Shown here: piece by piece, positions 49,945 through 60,964 of the stretch
Numbering within the stretch: the stretch's first letter is position 1
How the letters are laid out: each line of letters opens with the position of its first letter
Made by a program: the position numbers and the translations under genes
The notes under the pieces: generated by a model
What the model saw: only the letters and a program-made list of their open reading frames with translations
Databases searched by the model: none
Told to the model about the DNA's origin: nothing
Assembly (NCBI GenBank): GCA_001972305.1
Contig: BDDD01002260.1
Location: forward strand, 348,924-412,923
Direction: 5' to 3'
DNA from: Cephalotus follicularis
Lineage: Eukaryota > Streptophyta > Magnoliopsida > Oxalidales > Cephalotaceae
DNA: 64,000 nt

Positions 49945-50290
49945 CTACCTTTTGAAACGACAACGATTAACCGTTTCAAATCGGCAGGTACCTTTTGAAA
50001 CGGAGTAGTTATACCGTTTCAAAAGGTACTACCCTTTTGAAACGGTACAACTATTCCATTTCAAAAGACAGGGATTTTGAAACGGCGAAATTTATCGTTT
50101 CAAAAGGTTCAGGGTTTTTGAAACGGCGTCATACTTCCGTTTCAAAAGGTTAAACCTTTTGAAACGGCGTAAACACATCGGTTTCAAATACTATACCTTT
50201 TGAAACGGATGTAGTGGCCGTTTCAAAAGGATACCCTTTTGAAAAGGCCGAGACATCTGTTTCAAAAAGGTGCGTTTCAAATGACCCTTT
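49945..50290. repeat. CACTA-A right subterminal repeats
   Basis: There are about seven pairs of CCTTTTGAAACGG and CCGTTTCAAAAGG, the same motif as at the left end, stopping just before the terminal TTCTTGTAGTG. Confidence 0.95.
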
Positions 50291-50554
50291 TTCTTGTAGT
50301 GCTACTTGCCCAATTTTCATAAAAATTTAAGAGTTAGAAAATTTTTCAAGTTTTTAGAAAGCTTAACTTATGGTTTGATGAAATTGTTTTAAAGAATTTC
50401 AGGTTTTAAGATATCACGTAGTGGTTTCCGAAAGGAGGCTTGTCACGTGATTGTCACATCCGTCTCGGTAGGAAACGGGTGTGACACATTACTCATACAT
50501 TTATCACAACATAAAATAATATAAAGTGTGATCAAATTTTTATATGATACCATT

Positions 50555-52291
50555 TGTTGGCTTTATAACAAAATAGCTAGATTAACACTTAATCTAACCC
50601 TAACTAGCAAACCCTAAAACGGAATAGATTTTTTCGAAATAAAACCTGATTCCAAGATCACTTTGATCATCACTTTGAAATATCAAAAGATAAGAAATGA
50701 AGAGAAGAAAAAGTTTAAAGTAACACTTACCCTTTGTTCTTTAATTCCTTCAAGACTTTTCAAATCATTATCTTACTTCAAGGCACTTTGTGAGTGACAA
50801 AGTTATGTCACCTCCAAGAGGATCGACATCAGGAGAGAATCAAGAGAGAGTGTGTAAAATGGAGAGGAAAATTTTGGCCCCAAAGAGATGAGGAACCAAG
50901 GAGAGATGCTAGTCCCTTATACCTTAGTCTTCTAATTTCTTTTTGGTGAAATGAACTCTTAAGGCATTTACTCTTGTAACATTAGTATATGTATACTAGG
51001 CAATTAAGTGAGTTATTAACTTTGACTATAACAAGTCAAAAGTAGATAACTTAAGTAAATGTCACATGTATTTAATTACATTAGCTTATTCAATTAACTA
51101 ACCCCATTAGTATAATTAATTAATTATTCAATTAATTATCTATCTTCAATTCTCTTGCACTCTCACACTTGTATTGTGTGTGACTCTATGTGTTCATAAT
51201 TACGCTGGACATAGGATTAATCATAACGCTTATGATTATCCGATTATTCATTCCTAATCACATTAGAAACTTGTAATCGAAAGAAAAGAATTAAACCTTA
51301 TTTTAATTATTTCTTACATGTGATTAATAATTAATTAATCCCGGTTATCCTAATCATCGACATCGACATCTAGCAATGCATATTTATTCCTAGGAAATAT
51401 GAATATAATCTCAAACCTTGAATTATAGTTACGTGCACGTATAATCCCTCAACCGGAATTGCTTGAATTAAACATAGGGCAAGGAACATGTTAGGCCCTA
51501 ATAGTTTATTCATTAAAATGATATCGTGGGTAATTAGCTATCTCAATCAAATTAGAAACCCTTTCTAATTAACTGATCTATGATATTTGAATCATCATTC
51601 TAATATCTTTTCATCCTAGCCAGGGAATTTTATAGCTAATAACCCTAAGCATAAACTCCCTTTACTGGAAACGGTAGATTCCATATTCCTCACTCACATA
51701 TCTCCATGCATAATCTACCATACATAACTAATACATGTATACTCCTAATGGTTAGAGGATGTACTTATATATCATTAAAGTTTAATATCTTATACACAAA
51801 ACATCTAGTTGTGGCTCAGGTCTATGGACCACACACAATACTACAATACAGGAAGCCTGTCTGACGTATAAGTAAAACTCTATACAGGTCTTCCTACTAT
51901 GAGCCACTTCAGTAAACTCATAAAATAGTGAGCAATCACGTGTATGCCATATATTCACTATATTATGACTTGTGAGAATAGTCAACCTCTTCAACGAGCT
52001 GGTATACAACGCGTTACTCTATCCGGATAACATATGTCCAAGTATGTTATCATATGACTCATAATGTTCTAGAATAAAGATTACCAATGTGTTAAGTCTC
52101 ACAGCATGATCTTATCATAGTCTTAGTTATCAAACTTTATTCCATGAACATTCATTATATATATATATATATATATATGAATGAACAGTTGATATTAATT
52201 ATAATAGAGAACATCATTTATTAAACTTTAATGTTTATTACAAACTATTGTTATTACATGATAACCTGGCTTGCAGGACTTATCTCTAACA
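50555..52291 (-). mobile_element. copia-1 5' LTR
   Basis: It runs on the plus strand from TGTTGGCTTTATAAC at 50,555 to CTTATCTCTAACA at 52,291 (1,737 bp). On the left, reading minus, it is followed by TGGTATCATAT, a tRNA-iMet-type primer-binding site. On the right it abuts CACTA-B coding sequence with CTGGG as the expected TSD. Its length matches the copia-2 LTR (1,733 bp). Confidence 0.87.
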
Positions 52292-52600
52292 CTGGGTGGT
52301 CTACTGCAGCCTGACAATGTTCCCTCCTTTCTCCATGTTGATCCCACAACATTTAATTGAGGGTGAAATCGTTCTTCAACAAATGTAACTGCACTTCAGA
52401 TCGAGTTTTAAATGCCCTTAACTTGTAACGGTTGTAAGGACACTTTATCTAACTATAGCAGACAAACTCTCCATATGAGAATTCAAAATCTAGGAAACCG
52501 AGCACATCCCTGTTAAATTCCTCTGTTAGTAACCCCCGGACAACCGCTTACGCATCCAACTCCTGTCCACATACATTTTTTTCTACAAGCAGGGTAAAAG
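52292..52600 (-). pseudogene. CACTA-B transposase N-terminal fragment (Transpos_assoc)
   Basis: The minus-strand peptide includes FNRDVLGFLDFEFSYGE, then KCPYNRYKLRAFKTRSEVQL, then HLLKNDFTLN and LWDQHGERR. This is the Transpos_assoc domain found at the start of plant CACTA transposases (compare CPCIKCANRYY...WTRHGE in CACTA-A). At least two in-frame stops interrupt it. The fragment ends at the copia-1 LTR boundary, so copia-1 inserted just after this domain. The C-terminal end of probably the same gene is at 9,123-9,545. Confidence 0.75.
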
Positions 52601-53570
52601 ATTGTTAGATTCGAGTATTCTTTTTTTAAAATGCATTCTTCAAAGTGTATTTCATCGCCTAACTCTAAAAGGTATGACCATATCCCATTCCCGACTACGT
52701 ACCTCTACTAGTATCGTTACCCCACATGCATAGTTCACTCCGAGAAAATTTCAGCAGTATCTCCCCACGGTTCCTCAAATACATGAATTAAATAGAATTA
52801 ATCATTTTAATTATGTATCCGAGGAACATATTTAAGGAGTGAAACCGAAACTTTCTTGAAAAAAACTATGTACGAAAATGACGATATATCCTACAGTGGA
52901 CGTACGTATGCAAGAAATGTCTGAATTGAAAAATTCATTATTCAGCCCAATTGAATGAATCATGAATGAGAATCTAAGATTTCTCTCGACTTTAATTATA
53001 ATACGTAACTGAACTATACAATAAATTTATACCTGAACAACCCACAAACTTTCATTTTAATATAAAAGCTACAAGATACTTCAATAATACTTTAAAAAAA
53101 ATGTTGCATCGATTATTACCTGTATATAATATCTAGTATTGCATCAGCCCTAACTGGAGTGGGGATATCTATCGAAACTTGTTTGTGAGCTTTATATTTA
53201 ACAGTGTTGATAACATCATTGCTGGAGTGAAGGAGAGCTGGGTTTCGAGTAACATTAACAACGGTCATTATGATTACTACTATTGTATTCTTACCATTTT
53301 GAGTTTAATTAACTTTGTATACTAAACCCTATGTTCTAGGGCTTATGGTCCTTGTGTTTGTGGAGGTAATAAGGCCAGGGATGAGGAGGAACGCATGAAT
53401 GATGTGTATTAATTGGTTGTAAACAGACTAAATTAATGCAATATATATCAACATTCTTGCTCAAGTGTTGTGGGGCCTGCCCGTTTGGTAAACATAATCT
53501 ATGGGATTAAAACTCACAACCGAGAAGAGCTCTATTAGGATTTTGAACTGCCAACAACAGTGAATGTTAT
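52601..53570 (-). mobile_element. CACTA-B, right fragment upstream of transposase
   Basis: The first 460 bp (52,640-53,060) match the region upstream of the CACTA-A transposase. The rest, to the copia-2 boundary, is AT-rich with no gene or repeat recognised. The right CACTA terminal repeat is not visible; copia-2 begins before it. Confidence 0.6.
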
Positions 53571-55303
53571 TGTTGGAATCGGTAGTGCATAGAAACTCTA
53601 ATATGTGAAAACACTTAGCATGCAAATTAGGTTTCAAAATTCTATACAAAACCAATCCTTCTCCAAGGATCATTGATACTTAAATAAGGTTTTAACAGAG
53701 TTTAGAAACTATTTCTAACAAAAAGAAGGAGATGGAGACTCACTTGACGGAGTACTCCTTCCTTCAAGTTCCTTTTGGGTTCCAAGGCTAGCTTCCAAGT
53801 AGAGGAAGTCCTCTAAAGCTATCCACACTAAGAGATCTCCTTCTTTTTCCTTTTTCCAATCTTTGGACGCAAGAAAACTCTTTTTTCTCTTCTTCCTTGT
53901 TCTTCTCTAAAAAATAGTTGAATTAATGAGAAGTGATGTTTTGTTGAGACCAAGTCTTCTCTTCTTTTGTCTTATGCTAGTAAGTGTCATTAATTGTCAT
54001 TAATGAAGAAGATAAGAATGTAGTAATATCTTACCTATTTACTTAACACTTAAGCAACATTTATCTTAGTAAATGGTAGATATTAATCTCTCATGAAATC
54101 ATCTCATGATTTCTTGTATTAGGGAGATCAACACTTGCATTGTGTAAGACTCTTTAGGTCCATAATTATGTTGGCCGTCGAATTATATTGTGATTCTCGT
54201 AATCAATTAATTAAACATTTTTCATCACATGAAAACACTTTAATTAACATTCCCAATTAAAACTATTTTAATTCTTTTTCATCCGAGATAGGTTATCAAT
54301 CTACCTCAAGCATTCTACTGATCAGCATCGACATCTAGCAATGCATACTGATCCCTAGGTAATATGAATTTTCCTTGAACGATAATATGCAGGTTCGTGC
54401 ATGTTTAATCCTTCCATCGTCAATGCTCTAATTAAACCTAGGGTATGGTTTACGTCAAACCCTAATAGTTTGATTAATCGGTACTATGGTACAATGCCAT
54501 CGACCTTGTCATATGAGAGGTGCCCCTCCAATATGAACCAGTGATATCTGAACACTTTCTTTATATCATTGCTCTTACCCTGGCTAGGGATTTTCTGCCA
54601 ATGAGCAATCAATATGAGCATCTTTCCCTTTTACTGGGAGCGATAGATCCAATCTTGCTCACTCACCTATCTCTGCCATAAACTTGTCATACCCAACCAA
54701 TACCTGTATACTCCACATGGTTAGGAGACATATGTAAGCATTTTTAAAGCATAGCATCCTATGTATAGGATACAAGTGGCGGCTCATGTCTAAGGACCAT
54801 TGTTACACTGCTGCCATCAGGAATGTTCGTTTGACGTACAGTAAAATTCCATACAGGCATTCCATCTTGCGAGTCAACTTCAGTGATCTTATTCACCCAT
54901 GTGTGTTGCCCTTGTCTCCATAATTCCATCTTGCGAGTCAACTTCAGTGATCTTATTCACCCACATGTATTGCCCTTGTCTCCACAAAATGACTTATGAG
55001 ATCAGTCACTCTCTAAACGAGTTGGCATACTACGTGTTGGTCTTATTGGATTAAGCATGACCTGAGTACTTAATCCTACGACCAGGAAGATTTAAGAATA
55101 AAGCTTACCGAGGTTCCAATTCTTACTTCTTGATCTCATTAAGAATTTGGTTCCTCCAATTTTAATCTTAGGACATTCAAATATTAATACATTAAATGAA
55201 CTCATCGCCATTGATAACAATTTACACATTTTATTGAACATCATCAAAGACAAGTTTACATATTACAATATATGACAACTTCTTGCAATACTTATCTCTA
55301 ACA
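53571..55303 (-). mobile_element. copia-2 3' LTR
   Basis: It runs from TGTTGGAATCGG at 53,571 to CTTATCTCTAACA at 55,303 (1,733 bp). It contains a 66-bp tandem duplication at about 54,861-54,990 and the block CATCGACATCTAGCAATGCAT (positions 54,326-54,346) shared with both copia-1 LTRs. Confidence 0.85.
54861..54990. repeat. 66-bp tandem duplication in copia-2 3' LTR
   Basis: TTCCATCTTGCGAGTCAACT through TTGCCCTTGTCTCCA is present twice in succession, with three or four differences. The copia-1 LTRs have a single copy. Confidence 0.92.
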
Positions 55304-55311
55304 ATCTCCCA

Positions 55312-55870
55312 CTAGTACTGAAGCCAGTTGCCATTGTGTCTCACACCCATCCCCGAGAGATAATGCTCTAAAACTCCTCGCGGCAAAGCTTTAGTCAGAG
55401 GGTCTGCTATGTTATTTTCCCCCTGAACTCGTTCCATTTTTATATCCCCTCGCTCTACGATTTCTCGTATCATATGAAAACACCGTAGAATATGTTTTGA
55501 TCTAGCGTGTGACCTTGGTTCCTTTGCTTGAGCTATGACTTCATTATTATCACTGTATATGGATACCGAGTTCTCGATGGTAGGAATGACGCCAAGATCT
55601 AAGATGAACTTCTTCATCCAAGCACCTTCTTTAGCTGCTTCAGATGCCGATATATATTCAGCTTCCGTAGCTAAATCTGTAGTGATTTATTCCTTGGAAC
55701 TTTTTGAGCTCAATGCTCCACCATTTAAGGTGAATACAAACCCTGATGTTGACTTTGAGTTATACACATCTGTTTTAAAATTAGAGTTAGTAAACCCCTG
55801 AATATTCAAACCTTGTCCTCCATATACTAGGAACAAATCCTTAGTCCTGTTAAGGTACTTTAGGACGTCC
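55312..55870 (-). pseudogene. copia-2 RNase H region
   Basis: Minus-strand peptides include VSIYSDNNEVIAQAKEP, SKHILRCFHMIREIVERGDI and NNIADPLTKALPRG, the conserved end of copia RNase H. It lies directly before the polypurine tract and 3' LTR. It is a broken fossil. Confidence 0.88.
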
Positions 55871-55879
55871 TTGACAGCT

Positions 55880-56830
55880 TTCTAGTGACTCTCACTTGGA
55901 TCTGACTGATATCTGTTTGTAACACTTACAGTATAATCAATATAAGGTCTTGTGCAGAGCATCGCATACATGATGCTTCCTATTGCTGATGCATAAGGAA
56001 TATGCATCATCGTTTGCTTCTCTTCAGGTGTCTTAGTAGACATCTGTTTAGCGAGGGAGATTCCGTGATGGAGTGGTATGAAACCTCTCTTGGAATTCTC
56101 CATGCTAAACCGCTTTAGCACTTTGTCAATGTATAAAGACTGGGATAATCTAAGCATCCTATTCTATCTATCTCTATAGACTTTTATTCCAAAAATATAG
56201 GAAGCTTCTCCCAAGTCTTTCATGGAGAAAACTGTGGATAACCATGCATTTACGTTTGAAAGCATATCTATATCATTCCCAATGAGTAATATGTCATCAA
56301 CCTACAAGACTAGAAAAGTCAATGAGCTCCCACTTATCTTCTTGTATACACAAGATTCATCTTGATTCTTTATGAAATCAAACTCTTTGATTGCTTCATT
56401 GAATCGGATGTTCCATCTCCTCGATGCTTGCTTTATTCCATAAATGGACCTTTGCATCTTGCAGACCTTTTGGTCTTCACCACTGGATATGAAACCCTCA
56501 TGCTGGGTCATGTAGATGTCTTCATCAATATTTCCATTTAGGAAAGCAGTCTTGACATCCATTTGTCATATCTCATAATCATGGTGTGCGACTGTGGCAA
56601 GGAGATCCTTATGGATTTAAGCATGGCTACAGGAGAGAATGTTTCCTCATAGTCTATTCCCTCACTTTTATTATAGCCTTTGGCAACAAGCCTAGATTTG
56701 AAGGTCTTTACCTTCCCATCATCTCCAATTTTCTTTTGAAAATCCATTTGCACCCTAAGGGTTTGACCCCTTCAGGTGCATCTGTCAACTTCCAAACCTG
56801 ATCGGAGTACATGGATTCCATCTCAGAATT
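55880..56830 (-). pseudogene. copia-2 reverse transcriptase region
   Basis: Minus-strand peptides include [57 protein letters not shown] and later FSMENSKRGFIPLHHGISL, all copia reverse transcriptase blocks. It is a broken fossil. Confidence 0.88.
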
Positions 56831-57099
56831 CATGGCGATAAGCCATTTTCAGAGTCCTTATCTGATAAGGCCTCTTGGTAGTGGGTCATCTTCCATAAGA
56901 TTTAACTCTTGAATGCCCTCAATGAGGAGGCCACCATAATATCTGTCAAGTGCTATAGACATTCTTCCTGACTTGCGAGGAGGTTCTTATGTGCTGGTGG
57001 GTTGGACTGTTTAGGGCTCGACAACTTGACTTGGTCTAGGTAGTTCCCCAATTTGTGCTTCTTTAGATTCCTTATCAAGCTTTACTTGACTCTGACCAT

Positions 57100-57960
57100 T
57101 TCCTTCTAAAAGAATTCCTTCTCAAGGAACACAACATGTCTTGACACGAAGACATTACCTTCAGGAGAATAGTAGAAATAATACCCTTTTGATTCTGTAG
57201 GGTATCCCACAAATTTGCATTTTATGGATCTAGCTTGTAACTTGTCTGCATTTATCTGCTTCACATAAGTAGAACAACCCCAAATCTTTAAGAAACCAAA
57301 AAAGGGTTTCTTGCCTGTCCATATCTCATATGGTGTATTGTTTGTAGACTTAGTTGGCACCAAGTTTAGGGTATGGATTGCAGTTTGCAAAGCATATCCC
57401 TAGAAAGATAGTGGAATATCTATATGACTCATCATACTGCGTACCATGTCTAACAATGTACGATTCTTTCTTTTAGATGCTCTGTTATGCTGTGGTGTAC
57501 CTGGAGGAGTCCACTTGTGAGACAATCCCATTGTCTTTTAGACAATCTAAAAATTCTGTGGAGAGGTATTCTCCACCACGATCTGATCGTAGAATTTTTA
57601 CTAGTATGTTTCTCTACTTCTAATCTGAAGTCTTTGAACTTTTCAAAAGCTTCAGATTTATACCTCATTAGGTACAAATAACCATACAGCGTGTGATCGT
57701 CAGTAAATGTTATAAAGTAGGGATAACCTCCTCTTTCTGCAACTATCATTGGACCACAGACATCTATATGTATGAGTCCTAGCAGTTATGTGGATCTTTC
57801 ACCCTTTTCTGTAAAGGGCATTTTGGTCATTTTATTCTTTAGGCAGAGTTCACAGGTTGGATAATTTTCATAATGAGTAATATCAAAATATCCATCATCA
57901 ACCAATCTGCGAACTCTCTTTTCGCCTACATGACCTAATCTGCAGTGCCGTAGATAGGTT
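57100..57960 (-). pseudogene. copia-2 integrase region
   Basis: Minus-strand peptides include GGYPYFITFTDDHTLYGYLY, the first catalytic block of copia integrase, then LEVEKHTSK, TPYEIWTGKKPFFGFLKIWG and KCKFVGYPTESKGYYFY. The zinc-binding N-terminal block lies toward 57,960. It is a broken fossil. Confidence 0.86.
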
Positions 57961-57969
57961 CTATTAAGA

Positions 57970-58545
57970 TCATCTCTCTTTCTTTTGTTTTTCTTTTACT
58001 ATGTTATAAACAATCTCATGTTTATCTAATATGTATAAGCCATTATGGAGAAAACATTGCGCATATGTAATATTATCAAACATAAGTGTACAACATTTGT
58101 TCTTTATGTTTACAATAAAACCCTTAGCATCAAGTGTTGGAATAGATACAATGTTTCTCAAAATTCTAGGAGCATATATACAATGTTTGAGTTCTAAACT
58201 TAAGCCTGAAGGCAACATTATATAAATAGTTCCTACAGCTACAGCTTCAACTATTGAGCCATCTGCTAGCCGTAAGTTTTCTTCTCCTTGCTCAAGCTCT
58301 CTTATTTCCTGCATTGCCTGCATATTAGAACATATGTGAGTACCCCAACCACTGTCTAATATCCAAGAGGAAAAATTGGGCAAAAACATATTAACTTCAA
58401 TAAAAGATAAATATCTCATACCTTTGCCTATAGATTGAAGATATAGAGGACGATTCCTCTTCCAATGTCCTATCTGCCCATAATGGAAGCAAGGTCCCTT
58501 TTCAGGGTTCTTGGCTGTAGAGGTGAAAGCCTCAATATTTTTCAT
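57970..58545 (-). pseudogene. copia-2 zinc knuckle and protease region
   Basis: The minus-strand peptide has CFHYGQIGHWKRNRPLYL (CCHC-like knuckle), then FSSWILDSGWGTHICSN at the protease active-site region and LSLELKHCIYAPRILRNIVS downstream, an order typical of Ty1/copia. It is part of a broken fossil. Confidence 0.86.
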
Positions 58546-59303
58546 TGGTGGTGCTGCATTCTCTTTCCTGATATGGCTCTCTTTTTCTTGAAAGCTGTTG
58601 GTTTAGGTAGCGGTGCCCCCTGTTTTGCCTTACCCTTCTCAAAGGTAGACTTGCCTTTTCCCTTGGGCCTAGAGAACTGTCCCACTACCATGACAGGCGC
58701 CTTGACCTTTTGCATATTCAGTTCCACCTCTCTTAACATGTTTAAGAGATCAGCCAAACTGGCCTTAATCCTATGCATATTAAAATTTGTAATAAAACTT
58801 GAATATGATAGCGGGAGTGAATGCAAAATCAGATCCGTGCTCAACTCTGCATCTTGAATGATGTCGAGAGCTACGAGACGTTCAATCGCATTGATCATTC
58901 TTGGCATGTGATCATTCACAGAAGTTCCCTCTATCATTTTGCTGCCAAACAGTTCAGCAGTTAATTGGAAACGAGCATTCCTGCTGCTTTCACCATAAAG
59001 CTCACGAAGATGCAGCATAATGGCTCTAGCATCTTTCATTTTATCATGCTGTATTTGGAGTGCATTAGACATAGATGCCATCATATAGCATCTAATTTTC
59101 TTATCATCCTCCAGCCATTTCTTATAAATGGCCTTAACCTTATCTGATGCATCTCCTGCAGGCAATGCAGACATTGGGGATTCTAGAACATAATCTATGT
59201 TCTCTGAATCGAGAACTTTTCTCAAATTTCTGAGCCAGTTTTTAAAGTTGGGACCAGTGAGTACATTCTTCTCAAGAATGACTAAAAAAGGGTTTGTTAT
59301 CAC
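58542..59303 (-). pseudogene. copia-2 gag region
   Basis: This is the longest open stretch of copia-2 (about 253 codons). It starts MITNPFLVILEKNVLTGPNF and continues with NWLRNLRKVLDSENIDYVLE, a UBN2-type gag core (HLRELYGESSRNARFQLTAE) and a Lys-rich tail. Gag proteins form the virus-like particle. The rest of the element is broken, so it is treated as a fossil part. Confidence 0.88.
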
Positions 59304-60555
59304 GGGATCTACAGATATAAAAACAATAAAATAATTAATAAAGCAAAAATAAAATCCAATAAAAATATAAACATAAAGTTTTGGTCTTTAAACTTTATGA
59401 TACCTCCCACTGTTTTTCGAGAATCCCATAACCCTCATTGTATGGGAGACTAGAATTAGCAATCCAACTCATGGACTCTAATTCTGAGTGGGTGATCTAC
59501 GCCCCGTAACCTTTTTATCATAACAATGAGTGTGCTCAACAGATCATGATAATCCTTGTGGTTAGGTAAAGCTCTTTGCCGATTGTGTAACTTTTGCACA
59601 ATCCTCGATCTTATGTTTTGCCTTTAGATGTAAACTGACCTTGAGTGTGCTCAACAAGTCAAATGCACTTTACCTTTCATCAACATACATGTGAATAAGT
59701 GATAAGACCCTTGGGTGTGGTCCAAACCGAATCCAATACTAATCAACTTATATGCACATCATATGTCCAATTGAAATGAACATCCTGCTGGAATGCAAAC
59801 CTTGAGTGTACTCAACAAGCTTATATCCCACAGAATCATTCACATTAATAGTAATGAAGGAAGGCGATGACCTAAAACTATTTAGTTTCGTCATTTGCTT
59901 GATATTTATAAATTGAGAGTTTATAAGGTCACTTTTTATTTATTTGATCAAACCTTTATTAATCATATTACAGGTATATGCTATAATGTTGAGAGGTCGT
60001 TGGAACTTCTAGCATAATTTAGGCATGCATCTCATACATCCTAACATCCTAATGATAAATCACGGACTCCCACTATTGTGACTTACTTGAACTCAAAGCA
60101 AGCCACTGGTCTCATTTCTAGGTGTGATTATTACAACCAGCATTTATATCCCATACATGCCATTGGTCTTGTAATATTCTTCAGTCTTCATACTTCTCCT
60201 CCTTTTGCTTCTGCTGCTACTCTCGTTCATAAATTACAAATTTCTAGTTAAAACCTAATAAACCTTGATTCACAATCAAGGGGAGTTACAAGGAGAAAGA
60301 GATAATTTATAGATACAGATTAAATAGAGAGAAAAGGCATGCAAGCTCTAAAAAAAAATTATTACAATTATTCTCATCTTTATAAAATAATCACAGCATT
60401 CAACATTTGAAAATAAAACCTTAAACCATGTCAAGTCCGTGAATTATCATCATGCATATTAATTCAATCTCATGAAGTAATATAAAATGTGATCTATTTG
60501 CTATCTTCATCATAGATCATTGATTATGAAATAATATATCTTCAAAAACATATCG
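59304..60555 (-). other. copia-2 untranslated leader with repeated stem-loop motif
   Basis: Copies of an imperfect inverted repeat (CCTTGAGTGTGCTCAACAAG and variants) occur near 59,525, 59,640, 59,712 and 59,803, in the positions of the related repeats in copia-1. No open frame of note. Confidence 0.7.
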
Positions 60556-60964
60556 GAAATGTTAGAAAACCTTAAGGTTTGATCTCTGACCTTAAGTAGA
60601 CCAACGCTAATGACTTGCAAGTAGACCAGTGCTAATGTCTGGCAAGTAGAGTAGTGCGAGTGTCTGGCGAGCAGACCAGCGCCCTCTTCCTCTAAGGTCT
60701 ACCTTCAAGCATTGAAGTTCGACTTCAAGCTTTGAGGTATGTTCTCAAGCGCCGTGGTCTGCTTACATGAAACGAGTTCTGACATCAAGTCCTTGAAGTA
60801 TAATGTAACGCCCGGTTTTTTTTCTTGATGTAATAATTCAATTTATGATGTATCTTAAACTTGAATTAATGAGAAGGTTGAAGTTTCAACTCAAAAGATG
60901 TCTCTAGACCCTAAATATTGCTTAAGGAAGGAAGTGTGTATGTCAAAGCTTGAAACGGCACTGT

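Larger units (their letters stand above)
40208..50301 (-). mobile_element. CACTA-A: En/Spm-type DNA transposon (TSD CTA)
   Basis: Terminal inverted repeats start CACTACAAAAAAACAGG at 40,208 and, as reverse complement of the right end, CACTACAAGAAAAAGGGTC at 50,301. The 3-bp TSD CTA is at 40,205-40,207 and 50,302-50,304. Subterminal arrays of TTTTGAAACGG and its complement lie at 40,222-40,800 and 49,945-50,290. Two minus-strand genes follow the usual order: a TNPD-like transposase (42,996-45,437), then a TNPA-like gene (41,599-42,830). A family C solo LTR (46,554-48,770) interrupts the region upstream of the transposase; without it the element is about 7.9 kb. It is structurally complete but the transposase has two stop codons. 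Confidence 0.95.
23429..50486 (+). mobile_element. 27-kb Ty3-type element (Tekay/Del-like), with nested insertions
   Basis: The two LTRs start TGTGACAC and end GGGTGTGACA. The whole is flanked by the perfect TSD CATTA at 23,424-23,428 and 50,487-50,491. The 5' LTR is 23,429-34,181 (about 3.7 kb after removing nested elements), the internal part 34,182-36,739 (2.56 kb), and the 3' LTR 36,740-50,486 (about 3.65 kb after removing CACTA-A). A primer-binding site (TGGTATAAGAGC, 34,185) and a purine tract (AAGGGGGGGAGAT, 36,727) sit in the right places. The internal region keeps only scraps of pol. In about 420 compared bases (24,121 against 37,441) I count roughly a dozen LTR differences, suggesting an age of the order of a million years. 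It is broken and largely internally deleted. Confidence 0.93.
36740..50486 (+). mobile_element. 3' LTR of the 27-kb Ty3 element, interrupted by CACTA-A
   Basis: It runs 36,740-40,207 and resumes at 50,302/50,305-50,486. The join CGGATACTA...CTACTTGCCC matches the uninterrupted CGGATGCTACATGCTCG at 33,991 in the 5' LTR. Open reading frames inside (for example 38,552-38,854 and 39,382-39,606) are duplicated in the other LTR and are not taken as genes. Confidence 0.92.
15834..52291 (-). mobile_element. copia-1: Ty1/copia element, minus strand, split by later insertions
   Basis: Read on the minus strand it has a 5' LTR (50,555-52,291), a primer-binding site (TGGTATCATAT, about 50,543-50,553), a long leader, gag, protease, integrase, reverse transcriptase, RNase H, a polypurine tract (16,904-16,918) and a 3' LTR (15,834-16,903). 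The order integrase before reverse transcriptase defines Ty1/copia, and motifs point to the Tork/Angela side. The coding region is broken at roughly eight to ten places. It inserted into the CACTA-B transposase gene. The 3' LTR is truncated at its outer end, so only one TSD copy (CTGGG, 52,292-52,296) can be seen. LTR divergence by eye is around 15%, suggesting several million years. Confidence 0.85.
53571..60555 (-). mobile_element. copia-2: Ty1/copia element, minus strand
   Basis: The 3' LTR is 53,571-55,303. Then come the polypurine tract (ATCTCCCACTAGTACTG on the plus strand), RNase H, reverse transcriptase, integrase, protease and gag up to 59,303, and an untranslated leader to about 60,555. 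Domain order and LTR ends match copia-1, so they are relatives, but clearly different copies. The 5' LTR is not visible: the leader gives way near 60,555 to another element, and the LTR may lie beyond the window. One presumed TSD copy is GTTAT (53,566-53,570). It is broken, with roughly seven to nine interruptions. Confidence 0.85.

Noticed and set aside
49430-49979. Repetitive Ser/Leu-rich frames on both strands
   Set aside because: They are by-products of the ~95-bp minisatellite, which happens to be open in several frames.
60560-60803. Start of the missing copia-2 5' LTR
   Set aside because: It begins TGTTAG, but the following bases do not match the copia-2 3' LTR, which starts TGTTGGAATCGG on this strand, and no primer-binding site precedes it.
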